Shown here: positions 33,885-42,922 of the stretch, in pieces
Layout: each line of letters starts with the position of its first letter
How positions within the stretch are numbered: the first letter of the stretch is position 1
Assembly: GCF_012273655.1 (NCBI RefSeq)
Contig: NZ_JAAWWP010000010.1
Location: 124,001 to 188,000 of the forward strand
Source of the DNA: Streptomyces physcomitrii
GTDB taxonomy: Bacteria; Actinomycetota; Actinomycetes; Streptomycetales; Streptomycetaceae
DNA length: 64,000 nt
Direction of reading: 5' to 3'
Position numbers and translations under genes: made by a program
Notes under the pieces: generated by a model
Seen by the model: only the letters and a program-made list of their open reading frames with translations
Database searches by the model: none
What the model was told of the DNA's origin: nothing

Positions 33885-34912
33885 GCCCCGCACCTCTCTT
33901 CGGTGACGGGGATGCCGGTGGGCGGCTTCGAACCGTCGGAGGTCTCGACGCCGCTCACGCGCGCCTCGCAGAGGTAGAGGTTCAGCCAGGAGCCGTACGA
34001 GGCGAGCCTGCTGAGGGTGGTCAGCTTCTCGGGGCTGCGCTGGAGGAAGTCGGTGAGCTGGGTGCTGCCCTCGCCGAGGTTGCGGGAGAGCCGTCCGAGG
34101 GCGGTGATGTCCTTCTTCAGCGGGGCGCGGCCCTCGCCGAGGAGTCCCGCGGTGGTGGTGGTCAGCTCGTCCATGGCGCCGACGGCCTCGCCGAGCGGCT
34201 TGCGGTCCCCGGCGAATCCGCTGACCAGTTCCTTCAGCGTGTCCACCAGGTCCTCGAAGCCGGATTCCCGGGAGTTGACGGTGTCCAGGACGGTGTCGAG
34301 GTTGCGCACCACCTCGCCGATCACCTTGTCCTTGGCGGCGACCGTGGTGGTCAGCGAGCCGACGTGGGTGAGCAGGCTCTCGACGGTGCCGCCCTCGCCC
34401 TGGAGCACCTGGACGAGGGAGCCGGCGAGTTCGTTGACGTCCTTCGGGGAGAGGCCTTCGAAGAGCGGTTTGAAGCCGTTGAAGAGGAGGGTGAGGTCGA
34501 GGGCGGGATGGGTGCGGCCGAGCGGGATGGTCCGCCCGGCGGGCAGGGTGCGGCCGACGGGTCCGCTGCCGCGCTCCAGGGAGACGTAGCGCTGGCCGAC
34601 CATGTTGAGGTACTTCACCGAGGCGGTGACGGAGGCGGGCAGGCGGTGGTCCTCGCGGACGCTGAAGGTGACCTGGGCGAGGCGCCGGTCGACGATCTCG
34701 ATGTCCTCGACCTGGCCGACCTTCACGCCCGCGATGCGCACGCTGTCGCCCTCGATCAGCCCGGTGGTGTCGGTGAAGCGCGCCTTGTACGTGAGTGAGT
34801 CGCCGACCGGGCCGCCGGCGATGCTCAGCGCGAGGACGGCGGTGGTCAGCGAGGTGACGAGGACGAAGACGAGGGATTTGACCAGCGGCCCGGCCAGTGA
34901 GGCGCGTCTCAC
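33881..34912 (-). CDS. mceB: MCE-family protein MceB
   Basis: A 343-residue protein with an N-terminal helix (VKSLVFVLVTSLTTAVLALSI) and MCE domain (YKARFTDTTGLIEGDSVRIA, GVKVGQVEDIEIVD, NMVGQRYVSLERG), then a long helix-rich region, ending with Cys-containing LNLYLCEARVSG and ERCGA. The GTG start at 34912 overlaps the mceA stop. Confidence 0.9.
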   Translation of the reverse strand: MRRASLAGPLVKSLVFVLVTSLTTAVLALSIAGGPVGDSLTYKARFTDTTGLIEGDSVRIAGVKVGQVEDIEIVDRRLAQVTFSVREDHRLPASVTASVKYLNMVGQRYVSLERGSGPVGRTLPAGRTIPLGRTHPALDLTLLFNGFKPLFEGLSPKDVNELAGSLVQVLQGEGGTVESLLTHVGSLTTTVAAKDKVIGEVVRNLDTVLDTVNSRESGFEDLVDTLKELVSGFAGDRKPLGEAVGAMDELTTTTAGLLGEGRAPLKKDITALGRLSRNLGEGSTQLTDFLQRSPEKLTTLSRLASYGSWLNLYLCEARVSGVETSDGSKPPTGIPVTEERCGA

Positions 34913-36150
34913 TTCACCGTCACCTCCGTGCCCCGGTAGAGGGGTCCGGCGAGCAGGCTGCTCCAGTCGGGCAGGGGCTGCTCGCCCTTCTTCGCGGTGG
35001 GCGCGAGCAATTCGGTGACCAGGGCGTTCTCCTGCGGGGAGTTGGCGGGCCCGAGGTCCTGCCCGGCGGCTTCGGCGAGGGCGGGGGCGCGCACCGGGCT
35101 GCCGAGGTAGGGCACCGGGTAGCAGTGCGGGCCGCCGCCGGAGCCGTAGACGGGGGTGTCCCGGCCGGGCCGGTAGGCGCCGCGGGAGGGCACGGTGGTG
35201 AGGGAGACGTGCAGGCCCGGCCGGTCGGTGCCCTTGCCGAGGGCCTTGTCCATGGCGGGCACGAACTGGGCGAGGGTGCGCAGGGTGCAGGGGAAGGAGG
35301 GGGCGTACTCGGCGAGGAGTTCGAGGGTGGGGCGGCCGGTGGCGGCGAGCCGGATGAGGGTGTCCTTGTTCTGCCGCAGGAAGGCGGTGAGGTCCTCGGA
35401 CATCCGGGTGGTGCCGTCGTAGGTCGCGGCGAGCGCGGCTTCCTGCTCGGCGAGGGTGGAGCTGGTGGTGGTGAGGTCGTCCAGGGCGCGCACGATGTCC
35501 GGCGCGGTCTCCGCGTAGACCGCGGAGACCTTCACCAGCTGCCGCAAGTCCTCGTTGAGGGCGGGGAGTTGGGGGTTGAACTTCTTCAGGTGGGCGTCGA
35601 GCCTGCTGAGGGTGGTGCCGAGCTTCTCGCCGCGTCCCGAGAGCGCGCGGGAGACCGCGGTGAGGGTCGCGGAGAGCTTGTGCGGCTGGACCGCGGTCAG
35701 GGTCGGCAGCAGGTTGTCGAGGACCTCCTGGAGTTCGACGGCGCTGCGGGAGCGGTCCTGCCCGATGACGGCACCGGCGGCGAGGGTGCGGCCCGCGGGC
35801 CGGGGCGGGGGCACCAGGGCCACGAAGCGTTCGCCGAAGAGGGTGGTGGGCAGCATCTGCGCGGAGACCTCGGCGGGGACCCGGTCCAGGGTGCCGGGCC
35901 GCATGGCGAGGGTGAGCCGGGCGCCGGTGGCGGTGGCGTCGATGCGGCGGACCTCGCCGACGACGACTCCGCGCAGCTTGACCTCGGCGCCGCGGTGCAG
36001 CTCGTTGCCGACGCTGCCGGTGAGCAGGGTGACCTCGTCGCTGTCCTCGAAGTCCTTCTGGTAGACGGAGACCGCGAGCCAGATCAGCAGCACCGGCACC
36101 AGCAGGAAGGCCACTCCGGCGCTCCGCCGCCGGGCGGCCCCGGCGTTCAT
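34909..36150 (-). CDS. mceA: MCE-family protein MceA
   Basis: A 413-residue protein with an N-terminal helix (GVAFLLVPVLLIWLAVSVY), MCE domain (about 38-120; VTLLTGSVGNELHRGAEVKL, RGVVVGEVRRIDA, TTLFGERFVALV) and a helical region with heptad-like character. It is the first of six MCE subunits, overlapping yrbEB (ATGA). Upstream frame to 37665 is an artefact. Confidence 0.9.
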   Translation of the reverse strand: MNAGAARRRSAGVAFLLVPVLLIWLAVSVYQKDFEDSDEVTLLTGSVGNELHRGAEVKLRGVVVGEVRRIDATATGARLTLAMRPGTLDRVPAEVSAQMLPTTLFGERFVALVPPPRPAGRTLAAGAVIGQDRSRSAVELQEVLDNLLPTLTAVQPHKLSATLTAVSRALSGRGEKLGTTLSRLDAHLKKFNPQLPALNEDLRQLVKVSAVYAETAPDIVRALDDLTTTSSTLAEQEAALAATYDGTTRMSEDLTAFLRQNKDTLIRLAATGRPTLELLAEYAPSFPCTLRTLAQFVPAMDKALGKGTDRPGLHVSLTTVPSRGAYRPGRDTPVYGSGGGPHCYPVPYLGSPVRAPALAEAAGQDLGPANSPQENALVTELLAPTAKKGEQPLPDWSSLLAGPLYRGTEVTVK

Positions 36151-36953
36151 CCGGCCACCTTCACGGTGGTGGTCGCGCCCCAGAGGGCGAGCGAGAGGAA
36201 GAAGTCGGTGACCGAGATCAGCACGATGGCGTTGCGCACCGAGCGCCCGACGGCGACCCCGACCCCGGCGGGTCCGCCGCCCGCGGTGAAGCCGTAGTAG
36301 CAGTGCGCGAGGATCACCAGGACGCTGAAGACGAAGACCTTCAGGAAGGAGAGCAGTACGTCCGAGGGCGAGAGGAAGAGCTGGAAGTAGTGGTCGTAGG
36401 TGCCGCGGGACTGCCCGTTGAAGAAGACCGTCACCCAGCGCGAGGCCAGATAGGAGCTGAGCAGGCCCATCGCGTAGAGGGGGATGATCGCGACGGTCCC
36501 GGCGATGATCCGGGTGGTCACCAGGTACGGCATGCTGCGGATCCCCATGCCTTCGAGGGCGTCGACCTCCTCGTTGATCCGCATCGCCCCGAGCTGCGCG
36601 GTGAATCCGGCGCCGACGGTCGCGGAGAGCGCGAGGCCCGCGACCAGGGGGGCGATCTCGCGGGTGTTGAAGTAGGCGGAGACGAAGCCGGTGAAGGCGG
36701 CGGTGCCGATCTGGTTGAGCGCGGCGTAGCCCTGGAGTCCGACGACGGTGCCGGTGAACAGCGTCATCGCGATCATCACGCCGATGGTGCCGCCGATGAC
36801 GCCGAGCCCGCCGGAGCCGAAGGCGACCTCGGCGAGCAGCCGCTGGACCTCCTTGAGGTAGCGGCGCAGGGTGCGCGGCACCCACAGCAGGGCGCGGGCG
36901 TAGAAGAGGAACTGTTCGCCGGAGCGGTCCAGCCAGGCGAGCGGGGAGGCCAT
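36147..36953 (-). CDS. yrbEB: YrbE/MlaE-type ABC permease B
   Basis: A 268-residue MlaE-family permease with about five or six helices. The conserved segments AFTGFVSAYFNTREIAPLVA, GAGFTAQLGAMRINEEVDAL and EGMGIRSMPYLVTTRIIAG contain the coupling sequence (EEVDALEGMGI) that contacts the ATPase. It pairs with YrbEA and the ATPase at 37745 to drive lipid movement through the Mce channel. It lies 3 bp after yrbEA. Confidence 0.93.
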   Translation of the reverse strand: MASPLAWLDRSGEQFLFYARALLWVPRTLRRYLKEVQRLLAEVAFGSGGLGVIGGTIGVMIAMTLFTGTVVGLQGYAALNQIGTAAFTGFVSAYFNTREIAPLVAGLALSATVGAGFTAQLGAMRINEEVDALEGMGIRSMPYLVTTRIIAGTVAIIPLYAMGLLSSYLASRWVTVFFNGQSRGTYDHYFQLFLSPSDVLLSFLKVFVFSVLVILAHCYYGFTAGGGPAGVGVAVGRSVRNAIVLISVTDFFLSLALWGATTTVKVAG

Positions 36954-36956
36954 CGC

Positions 36957-37748
36957 TCAGCCTCCCTTCGGCGGGACGATCTGGAGGTAGAGGCCGGTCA
37001 TCACGGTGTTGACGAAGAAGAGCAGCAGGAAGGTGATGACCACGGACTGGTTGACCGCGTCCCCGACGCCCTTGGGCCCGCCGCGCGGGTTGAGCCCCCG
37101 GTAGGCGGCGACCACGCCCGCGATGAAGCCGAAGATCAGCGCCTTGAGTTCGCTGATCCACAGGTCGGGCAGCTGGGCGAGGGCGGAGAAGCTGGAGAGG
37201 TACGCGCCCGGGGTGCCGTCCTGCATGATCACGTTGAAGAAGTAGCCGCCGAGGGTGCCGACCACCGAGACCAGTCCGTTGAGCAGCACCGCCACCAGCA
37301 TGGTCGCGAGCACCCGGGGCACCACGAGCCGCTGCACCGGTGAGATGCCCATGACCTCCAGGGCGTCCAGCTCCTCGCGGATCTTGCGGGAGCCGAGGTC
37401 GGCGCAGATCGCGGAGCCGCCGGCCCCGGAGATCAGCAGGGCCACGATGAGCGGGCTCGCCTGCTGGATGACGGCGAGGACACTGGCGCCGCCGGTGAAG
37501 GACTGGGCGCCCAACTGCTGGGTGAGGGAGCCGACTTGGAGGGCGATCACGGCGCCGAAGGGGATCGAGACCAGGGCCGCGGGCAGGATGGTCACGCTCG
37601 CCACGAACCAGAACTGCTCGATGAACTCCCGGAACTGGAAGGGCCGTCGGAAGGCCGCCCGGCACACCTCGGCCGCCAGGGTGAAGAGCCGGCCGGTCTG
37701 CCTCAGGGGGCCGAGCAGCGGGGAGGGGGTGCGCGGCGGGGCGCTCAT
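36957..37748 (-). CDS. yrbEA: YrbE/MlaE-type ABC permease A
   Basis: A 263-residue MlaE-family permease with typical motifs: GAQSFTGGASVLAVIQQASP, GAGGSAICADLGSRKIREEL and DALEVMGISPVQRLVVPRVL. The start at 37748 overlaps the ATPase stop (ATGA). First permease of the mce operon; inner-membrane partner of YrbEB. Confidence 0.93.
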   Translation of the reverse strand: MSAPPRTPSPLLGPLRQTGRLFTLAAEVCRAAFRRPFQFREFIEQFWFVASVTILPAALVSIPFGAVIALQVGSLTQQLGAQSFTGGASVLAVIQQASPLIVALLISGAGGSAICADLGSRKIREELDALEVMGISPVQRLVVPRVLATMLVAVLLNGLVSVVGTLGGYFFNVIMQDGTPGAYLSSFSALAQLPDLWISELKALIFGFIAGVVAAYRGLNPRGGPKGVGDAVNQSVVITFLLLFFVNTVMTGLYLQIVPPKGG

Positions 37749-38782
37749 GTGCCGCTCCGCCGGGTGGGCAGCGGGGGCGGTGGGGTGAGGGTGGCCTGCT
37801 CGGCGTCGGACCGGCCGGGCGCGGTGGCCCCGTAGGCCTTGCGGATCTCGGCGCGGGCGGCGGGCGGGAGCTGGTCGAGGAGGGTGAGGACCCGGCGGCG
37901 GCGGCGCTCGGCGGCCCGCCGGGGGCCGAGTCCCGGGGAGGGCTCCAGCTGCGGGGCGAGCGGCGGGAGGGGGGCCGAGGCGAAGCCGTCGGCGGCCTCC
38001 CGGGCGAGGGTGGCCGAGTCCTTCTCCTCGGTCATCCCGATGGGGCCCTCGCGGCGGCCGTTGAGGAACTGCGCCACCACCGGTTCCTCGCTGGTGAGCA
38101 GGACCTCCCGGGGGCCGAAGGTGACCAGGCGGCGCAGGTAGAGCATGCCCATGTTGTCCGGCACCGTGGAGGCGATGTCGAGGTTGTGGGTGACGATCAG
38201 CATGGTGGCGTCGAACTCGGCGTTGAGGTCGATGAGCAGCTGCGAGAGCAGCGCGGTGCGCACCGGGTCGAGGCCGGAGTCGGGTTCGTCGATGAGGATG
38301 ATCTGCGGGTCCAGGACCAGGGCGCGGGCGAGCCCGGCGCGCTTGCGCATCCCGCCGGAGATCTCGCCCGGCAGCTTGCCCTCGGCGCCCAGGAGCCCGA
38401 CGACCTCCATCCGCTCCATGACGATGCGGCGGATCTCGGACTCCTTCTTGCGGGTGTGCTCGCGCAGCGGGAAGGCGACGTTGTCGAAGAGGGTCATGGA
38501 GCCGAAGAGGGCGCCGTCCTGGAACATCAGGCCGAAGAGCTTCCGGGTCTCGTAGATGTCGCGTTCCGCTCCGCCCGCCATGTCGACGCCGTCGATGAGC
38601 ACCCGTCCCCGGTCCGGTTTGAGCAGCCCGATGAGGGATTTCAGAAAGACGGTCTTTCCGGTGCCGGAGGGTCCGAGCATGACGCTGACTTCTCCGGCCG
38701 GGAGGGTGAGTGACACGTCCTGCCAGATTTCCTGTTTTCCGAAGGACTTGGTGAGGCCTTCGACGACCACTTCGATTCCCAT
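37745..38782 (-). CDS. mceG: Mce lipid-transport ATPase (MceG/MlaF-like)
   Basis: A 345-residue ABC ATPase: Walker A GPSGTGKT (37-44), signature ISGGMRKR (141-148, the MlaF-type variant), Walker B IILIDEPDSGLD (161-172), switch His199. The C-terminal 90 residues are an extra basic, Pro-rich extension with FLNGRREGPIGMTEEKDSAT, as in mycobacterial MceG. GGGAGGTG precedes ATG 38782; the frame to 38980 is not coding-like. In mycobacteria this ATPase gene lies apart from the mce loci; here it leads the operon. It powers import of a lipid or sterol; the substrate is not known from sequence. Confidence 0.93.
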   Translation of the reverse strand: MGIEVVVEGLTKSFGKQEIWQDVSLTLPAGEVSVMLGPSGTGKTVFLKSLIGLLKPDRGRVLIDGVDMAGGAERDIYETRKLFGLMFQDGALFGSMTLFDNVAFPLREHTRKKESEIRRIVMERMEVVGLLGAEGKLPGEISGGMRKRAGLARALVLDPQIILIDEPDSGLDPVRTALLSQLLIDLNAEFDATMLIVTHNLDIASTVPDNMGMLYLRRLVTFGPREVLLTSEEPVVAQFLNGRREGPIGMTEEKDSATLAREAADGFASAPLPPLAPQLEPSPGLGPRRAAERRRRRVLTLLDQLPPAARAEIRKAYGATAPGRSDAEQATLTPPPPLPTRRSGT

Positions 38783-39066
38783 CACACCTCCCGGTCCTGT
38801 GTACTGCGCGACAGAAGCTGAGCGAAGAACTGCAAAACGAGGAACTGGAACACGAACGCGAGCGAGGTGAAAGCGCGCCGGAGCCGAGACGCGAAGGCGG
38901 CGCGGCGAAGCGGTGCGGGGCGGCAGTTCGCGGGAACCGTATGACCGGCTTACTGCCGAGTACAAGCGGTCGAACGGCAACTTTCCCCTCGTTTAGGCAA
39001 GTTGGTGCGGTTCTTGTCATCGGCTGACAAAGCACCCCGGGCGCTGCTGTCGGCCGCTGAGCAGAG
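38783..39066 (-). promoter_or_regulatory. leader and promoter region of the mce operon
   Basis: 284 bp without a gene. It holds a perfect palindrome TTGTCA-TCGGC-TGACAA (39014-39030), the best operator candidate, about 235 bp before the ATPase start. No KstR-type AACNNGTT is present. The only A/T-richer stretch is at about 38950-39010, where the promoter may lie. Confidence 0.45.
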
Positions 39067-40554
39067 TCAGCGCTCGGGGTCCGTGGCGGGCAGCGGCGGT
39101 ACGGCCGGCGGGCACCAGGCCGTCGTGGTGGGGGTGCAGGTCTTCTCCTGGGCGAACTCGACATGGTTGCCGGGGCCGGAGATCGCCGCGGTGAACAGCG
39201 GGTCCAGGTCCTCGCCGCCGGTGCCGCAGCCGCTGAACTCCGGGATGGCGATGTCCCCGCGCAGCCGCCCGCCGGTGAGGACGTTCGCGTACTCCGGGGC
39301 CTTGCCGCGCAGCACCACCTTGAACGGCTCCTTCGTACGGCAGTCGGGGCCGACGTCCAGCGGGGTGCCGTTGACCTTCACGTCGTGCAGCCGCAGCGAC
39401 TGCCGGAAGGCGATGACGGCGAAGTCCGTGCGGGTGCCGCCCGCCGGGCGGTAGCTGCCGGTGGAGATGCTGAGCGGGCCGTTCTCGAAGGAGACCTTCG
39501 CGGTGACCGGCTGGAAACCGAAGGTCAGGAAGGTGGATTCGGCGTCCGGCAGGTCCAGGGAGGCCAGCGAGTCGATCCGGGAGTAGTTGTCCGGCCGGGT
39601 CACCGACTGGGTCTGCAGCGAGACGATCACATTGGTGACCGCGGGCTGCCGCTCCGGGTCGTTGATGACCATCGCCCCGTTCAGCTTCCTCACGCTGGCG
39701 TAGCCGAGGGCGTACGCGCAGCCGTGGGCCGGGGCCCGGCCGGGGACCGGCGGCGGCGCGTAGTCCGGCGGGGGCAGCGCCTCGCTGAAGTCGATCTCGC
39801 CGGTGGGCAGTTCGGGCGGGCAGGACTCGGCCCCGGCGGCGGGCCGCACGGGGTCCACGTCGATGCCGTCGCCGTCTTCCGGTCGGCCGGTGGGCCCCGT
39901 CCCGGGCGCCTCGGAGCCGGTGGCCGGATCGGTGGGCCCGCCGGGTCCGGTGACCCGTACGGTCGCGAGGCGGGTGTCCTCGCCGGGGGCCGCCGCGCAG
40001 TCCAGGGTGCGGGTGGGCGGCGCCTCGGCGCGGTCCGGTCCGGTGGCGGTCAGGGCGAGGGTGAGCCGCCCGGCGGTGAAGCGCGCCTCGCCCGCGGAGC
40101 CCACCGTCACCGAGGGCACCGGGCCGGTGTGCGCGAGGACGAGGGGCTGCCCGGGGCGCACCTCGGCACCGGCCCCGAGGTCCTGCCAGCGCGCGGTCGC
40201 CGTCTCGGAGCCGTGCGCCACCTCGACGCTCAACGCGGCGGTGCCGGTGAGGTGTCCGGGGTTCTCGGGGAAGAGCGCGGTGACCTCCTCCGGGTCCAGG
40301 GTGATCCCGACCGAGACCGCCTGGGGCCGGATCGGGCTGCCCGCCTCCGCGGCCGCCGGGAACCGCGCCTCGATCACCGCCTCGGCGCGCAGCTCACCCC
40401 CGGCGAACCGGCAGTCGTAGTCCGCCGTACCCGCCGCGTCGACCTCGTCCTCCGAGGCCGCGCCGGGGCCCGCGAGCAGTCCCGTCAGCAGCACGACCGC
40501 CGCCGCCGAGGCCAGCCGCGCCGCCCGCCGCCGCTCCACCGTCACACGCCTCAA
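39067..40554 (-). CDS. secreted DUF6801-domain protein
   Basis: A 495-residue secreted protein: signal peptide (about 1-33, LASAAAVVLLTGLLAGPGAA), DUF6801-like beta-rich region (about 45-190; ADYDCRFAGGEL and CAAAPGEDTRLATV bracket it by Cys), Pro/Gly linker and a C-terminal globular part with conserved Cys (SCPPELPTGE, GCAYALGYASVRKLNGAMVI, DCRTKEPFKVVL). Such proteins occur near mce loci in actinomycetes, so a lipid- or wall-related role is plausible. The start is TTG at 40554 or GTG at 40545; the choice is uncertain. It is on the same strand as mce, 284 bp upstream. Confidence 0.75.
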   Translation of the reverse strand: MRRVTVERRRAARLASAAAVVLLTGLLAGPGAASEDEVDAAGTADYDCRFAGGELRAEAVIEARFPAAAEAGSPIRPQAVSVGITLDPEEVTALFPENPGHLTGTAALSVEVAHGSETATARWQDLGAGAEVRPGQPLVLAHTGPVPSVTVGSAGEARFTAGRLTLALTATGPDRAEAPPTRTLDCAAAPGEDTRLATVRVTGPGGPTDPATGSEAPGTGPTGRPEDGDGIDVDPVRPAAGAESCPPELPTGEIDFSEALPPPDYAPPPVPGRAPAHGCAYALGYASVRKLNGAMVINDPERQPAVTNVIVSLQTQSVTRPDNYSRIDSLASLDLPDAESTFLTFGFQPVTAKVSFENGPLSISTGSYRPAGGTRTDFAVIAFRQSLRLHDVKVNGTPLDVGPDCRTKEPFKVVLRGKAPEYANVLTGGRLRGDIAIPEFSGCGTGGEDLDPLFTAAISGPGNHVEFAQEKTCTPTTTAWCPPAVPPLPATDPER

Positions 40555-40626
40555 CTCGCCCTGCCCTCCTGCCGGGAGCGGGGCCCGCGCCCGGGCGGGC
40601 CCCGCGTGGTCGCTGCCGTGCCGCGG

Positions 40627-41226
40627 TCAGTCCAGGGTGATGGTCTGGCCCGGGGTGACCGCGTAGGCGGCCTCGAAGGAGGCCACGTCGCCGTCGTTGA
40701 TCAGGCCGAGGCAGTTGGCGTTGGAGGCGGTGAGGTCGCCGCCGCCGTCCACCACGAGTTCGCTGGTGGCGTTGTCGAAGTAGCCGGTGACGTCGCCGCT
40801 GAAGTCGGCCGAGCAGCCGGTGCCCTCGATGTGGGCGGTGATGCCGGTGATGGTGCCGTCGACGCGGTCCGGGTCGCCGGAGTTCACGCCGGAGACGTTG
40901 ATCGCCCAGGGCGTGCCCGAGGCGGTGACCTCGAAACTGATCCCGGCCAGGCCGCAGTTGTCGAAGGTCAGCGAGTCGATCTGACCGATGCCGGCGCCGT
41001 TCAGGCCCGAGCCGCTCTTGACCGAGCCGGTCGCGTCGGAGCCGTCACAGGTGAGGGTGGCCGCGGGCACCGTCAGCGTCGGAACGTCGGCGTGGGCCGT
41101 GATGGCGCCGCCCGGCGCGACCGTCCAGGTGGCCTGGGCCCCGGCCGAGGCGGAGGTGGCGGTGAGTCCGAGGGCGAAACCGCCGGCGGCGGCCACGACG
41201 GCGAATTTGCGCGCAAGCTTGTGCAT
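40627..41226 (-). CDS. secreted protein, 200 aa, unknown function
   Basis: A 200-residue protein with a signal peptide (MHKLARKFAVVAAAGGFALG, cut near ASAGA) and a beta-rich mature part with three Cys. Ala, Gly, Thr and Asp dominate. ATG 41226 has AAGGACTCG upstream. A perfect 11-bp hairpin lies in its leader (41262-41291). It precedes the DUF6801 gene by 72 bp on the same strand, so the two are likely one operon, and the mature part looks like a compact relative of that domain. Function unknown. Confidence 0.75.
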   Translation of the reverse strand: MHKLARKFAVVAAAGGFALGLTATSASAGAQATWTVAPGGAITAHADVPTLTVPAATLTCDGSDATGSVKSGSGLNGAGIGQIDSLTFDNCGLAGISFEVTASGTPWAINVSGVNSGDPDRVDGTITGITAHIEGTGCSADFSGDVTGYFDNATSELVVDGGGDLTASNANCLGLINDGDVASFEAAYAVTPGQTITLD

Positions 41227-41261
41227 GAATTCGAGTCCTTCCGGATTTCCTGCCGCACCGG

Positions 41262-41291
41262 GAATCCGGGGCCGAATACAGCCCCGGATTC
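41262..41291 (-). promoter_or_regulatory. leader hairpin, 11-bp perfect stem
   Basis: GAATCCGGGGC (41262-41272) pairs with GCCCCGGATTC (41281-41291) over an 8-base loop, 36 bases before the secreted-protein start. A second stem at 41411-41441 (AAGAAGGGCGA with TCGCCTTCTT, one bulge) lies in the same 487-bp divergent region, which otherwise holds no gene. Confidence 0.5.
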
Positions 41292-41713
41292 GGGCACGGC
41301 GCACTTCGCGGAATCGGCCGACCAGTCCCATTGATCAACCGAGCGAGCACCTTGCGCCGTTGACGCTACGAGCGAGTAACCGAGGGCGGCAAGTGATGCG
41401 CGAAAGAATCAAGAAGGGCGATTGCCCGGGGTCGCCTTCTTGTCTTTCCCTGAGGGCCCGGCGCATTCTTCTTGTCGCCCGGTGAGCAACTGCCGCCCCC
41501 GCCGCGGCGGTCGCGGACCCTACCGCCGCGGCCTCGCACAGTCCATGCTCGATACAACTCTCAGCGTCACGACTCTGTCCTTGTCCGTAACCGTCGTCTA
41601 TGTTCAACAGCCGCACGCCCTACGGATCGCGCCCCACCCCCACCGCCCGTACGCGGGCACGCAGGTCCCCCCACATCGTCTGGATCCGGACGACGGAGCA
41701 ACCAGGGAGAGAC

Positions 41714-42922
41714 ATGCCCAGATCCATCGAACCGGCCGTCGGCGGCGAGGCCCTGCGCCCGCTCCCCACCGAGTTCGCCGTGGTCCTGCAGCCCGAACTC
41801 CCCTCGCTGATCAAGGAGATCAGGCTGGAGGTCACCCGCGCCTATCCCGAGTACGCGGCCCTGCTCGACGGGCCCTACGGCGAGTCCATCCGCTTCGGTG
41901 TGGAGCAGAGCCTGTCCGTCTTCGTCGAACGGGTGGCCTCGCCGAGCGCGACCTCCTCGCTGCGCGACGAACTCTGCCGCGGCTTCGGCCGGTTCGAGGC
42001 CTACGAGGGCCGCAACCTGGAGTCGCTCCAGGGCGCCTACCGGCTCGGCGCGCGGCTCGCGCTGCGCCGCGCCCAGAAGCTCGGCCGCCGCTACAGCCTC
42101 TCCCCCGCGCTGATCCTCTCCTTCGCGGACGCGATCCTCAGCTACGTCGACGAGCTCGAAGCCCTCTCCCGCGACGGCTACATGGAGGCGCAGGCCCGCA
42201 ACGGCACCCGCGACGAGACCCGCCGCCGCCGGCTGCTGCACCTGATCCTCGCCGGGCGGCCGGTGCCGCAGGGCGCGCTGACCGAATTAGCCGAGCAGAC
42301 CGGCTGGCGGCTGCCGGAGCAGGTCACCCTGGTCGCGCTGCGCGGTCCGCTGACCCTCGCCCAGGGCGATCTCGACATCGATGTCCTCTTCGACCTGAGC
42401 TATCCGCAGCCCCACCTGCTGATTCCGGGCCCGGTCGACGAGGACCGGCGAAGATCCCTGGGGTCCGCTCTCGGCGCCACCCGCGCCGCCGTCGGCCTGA
42501 CCGTCGACCTCGCGGACGCCGCCGACTCGCTGCGCTGGGCCCGCCGCACCCTCGAACTCGTCGAGTCCAAGATGATCGCGGACTCCCCCCTGGTCTTCGC
42601 CCGGGACGAACTCACCACCCTGTGGCTGCTCTCCGACCCGGCCCTCGTCGCCCATCTCGCCGCCCTCGAACTCGCCCCGCTGGACGGGCTGCCCGCCTCC
42701 CGCCGCGACCGCCTGGTGGAGACCCTGCGGGTGTGGCTGACCACCCGGGGCACCGCCGACCAGGTCAGCTCCCTGCTCGGGGTGCATCCGCAGACCGTCC
42801 GCTACCGGCTGCGCAACATCGACTCGCACTTCGGGGACCGGCTCGCCGACCCCGGGCACCGCTTCGCCACCGAGGCCGTGCTGCGGGCACTGGAACTGCA
42901 GGGCAACCGCTACGCGGACTGA
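41714..42922 (+). CDS. PucR-family transcriptional regulator
   Basis: A 402-residue regulator with an all-helical N-terminal part (about 15-190), a central GGDEF-like/PucR region and a C-terminal HTH_30 domain: LRVWLTTRGTADQVSSLLGV then HPQTVRYRLRNIDSHFGDRL. It is divergent from the secreted-protein/DUF6801 pair and next to the mce locus, so it may regulate them. AGGGAGA precedes ATG 41714; the frame to 41600 is weaker. The effector is unknown. Its last 13 bases overlap the convergent GT87-PAP2 gene tail to tail. Confidence 0.9.
   Translation: MPRSIEPAVGGEALRPLPTEFAVVLQPELPSLIKEIRLEVTRAYPEYAALLDGPYGESIRFGVEQSLSVFVERVASPSATSSLRDELCRGFGRFEAYEGRNLESLQGAYRLGARLALRRAQKLGRRYSLSPALILSFADAILSYVDELEALSRDGYMEAQARNGTRDETRRRRLLHLILAGRPVPQGALTELAEQTGWRLPEQVTLVALRGPLTLAQGDLDIDVLFDLSYPQPHLLIPGPVDEDRRRSLGSALGATRAAVGLTVDLADAADSLRWARRTLELVESKMIADSPLVFARDELTTLWLLSDPALVAHLAALELAPLDGLPASRRDRLVETLRVWLTTRGTADQVSSLLGVHPQTVRYRLRNIDSHFGDRLADPGHRFATEAVLRALELQGNRYAD

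Noticed and set aside
38783..39066. KstR-type operator controlling mce
   Set aside because: No AACNNGTT core occurs anywhere in the mce leader, despite the exact site at 14316.
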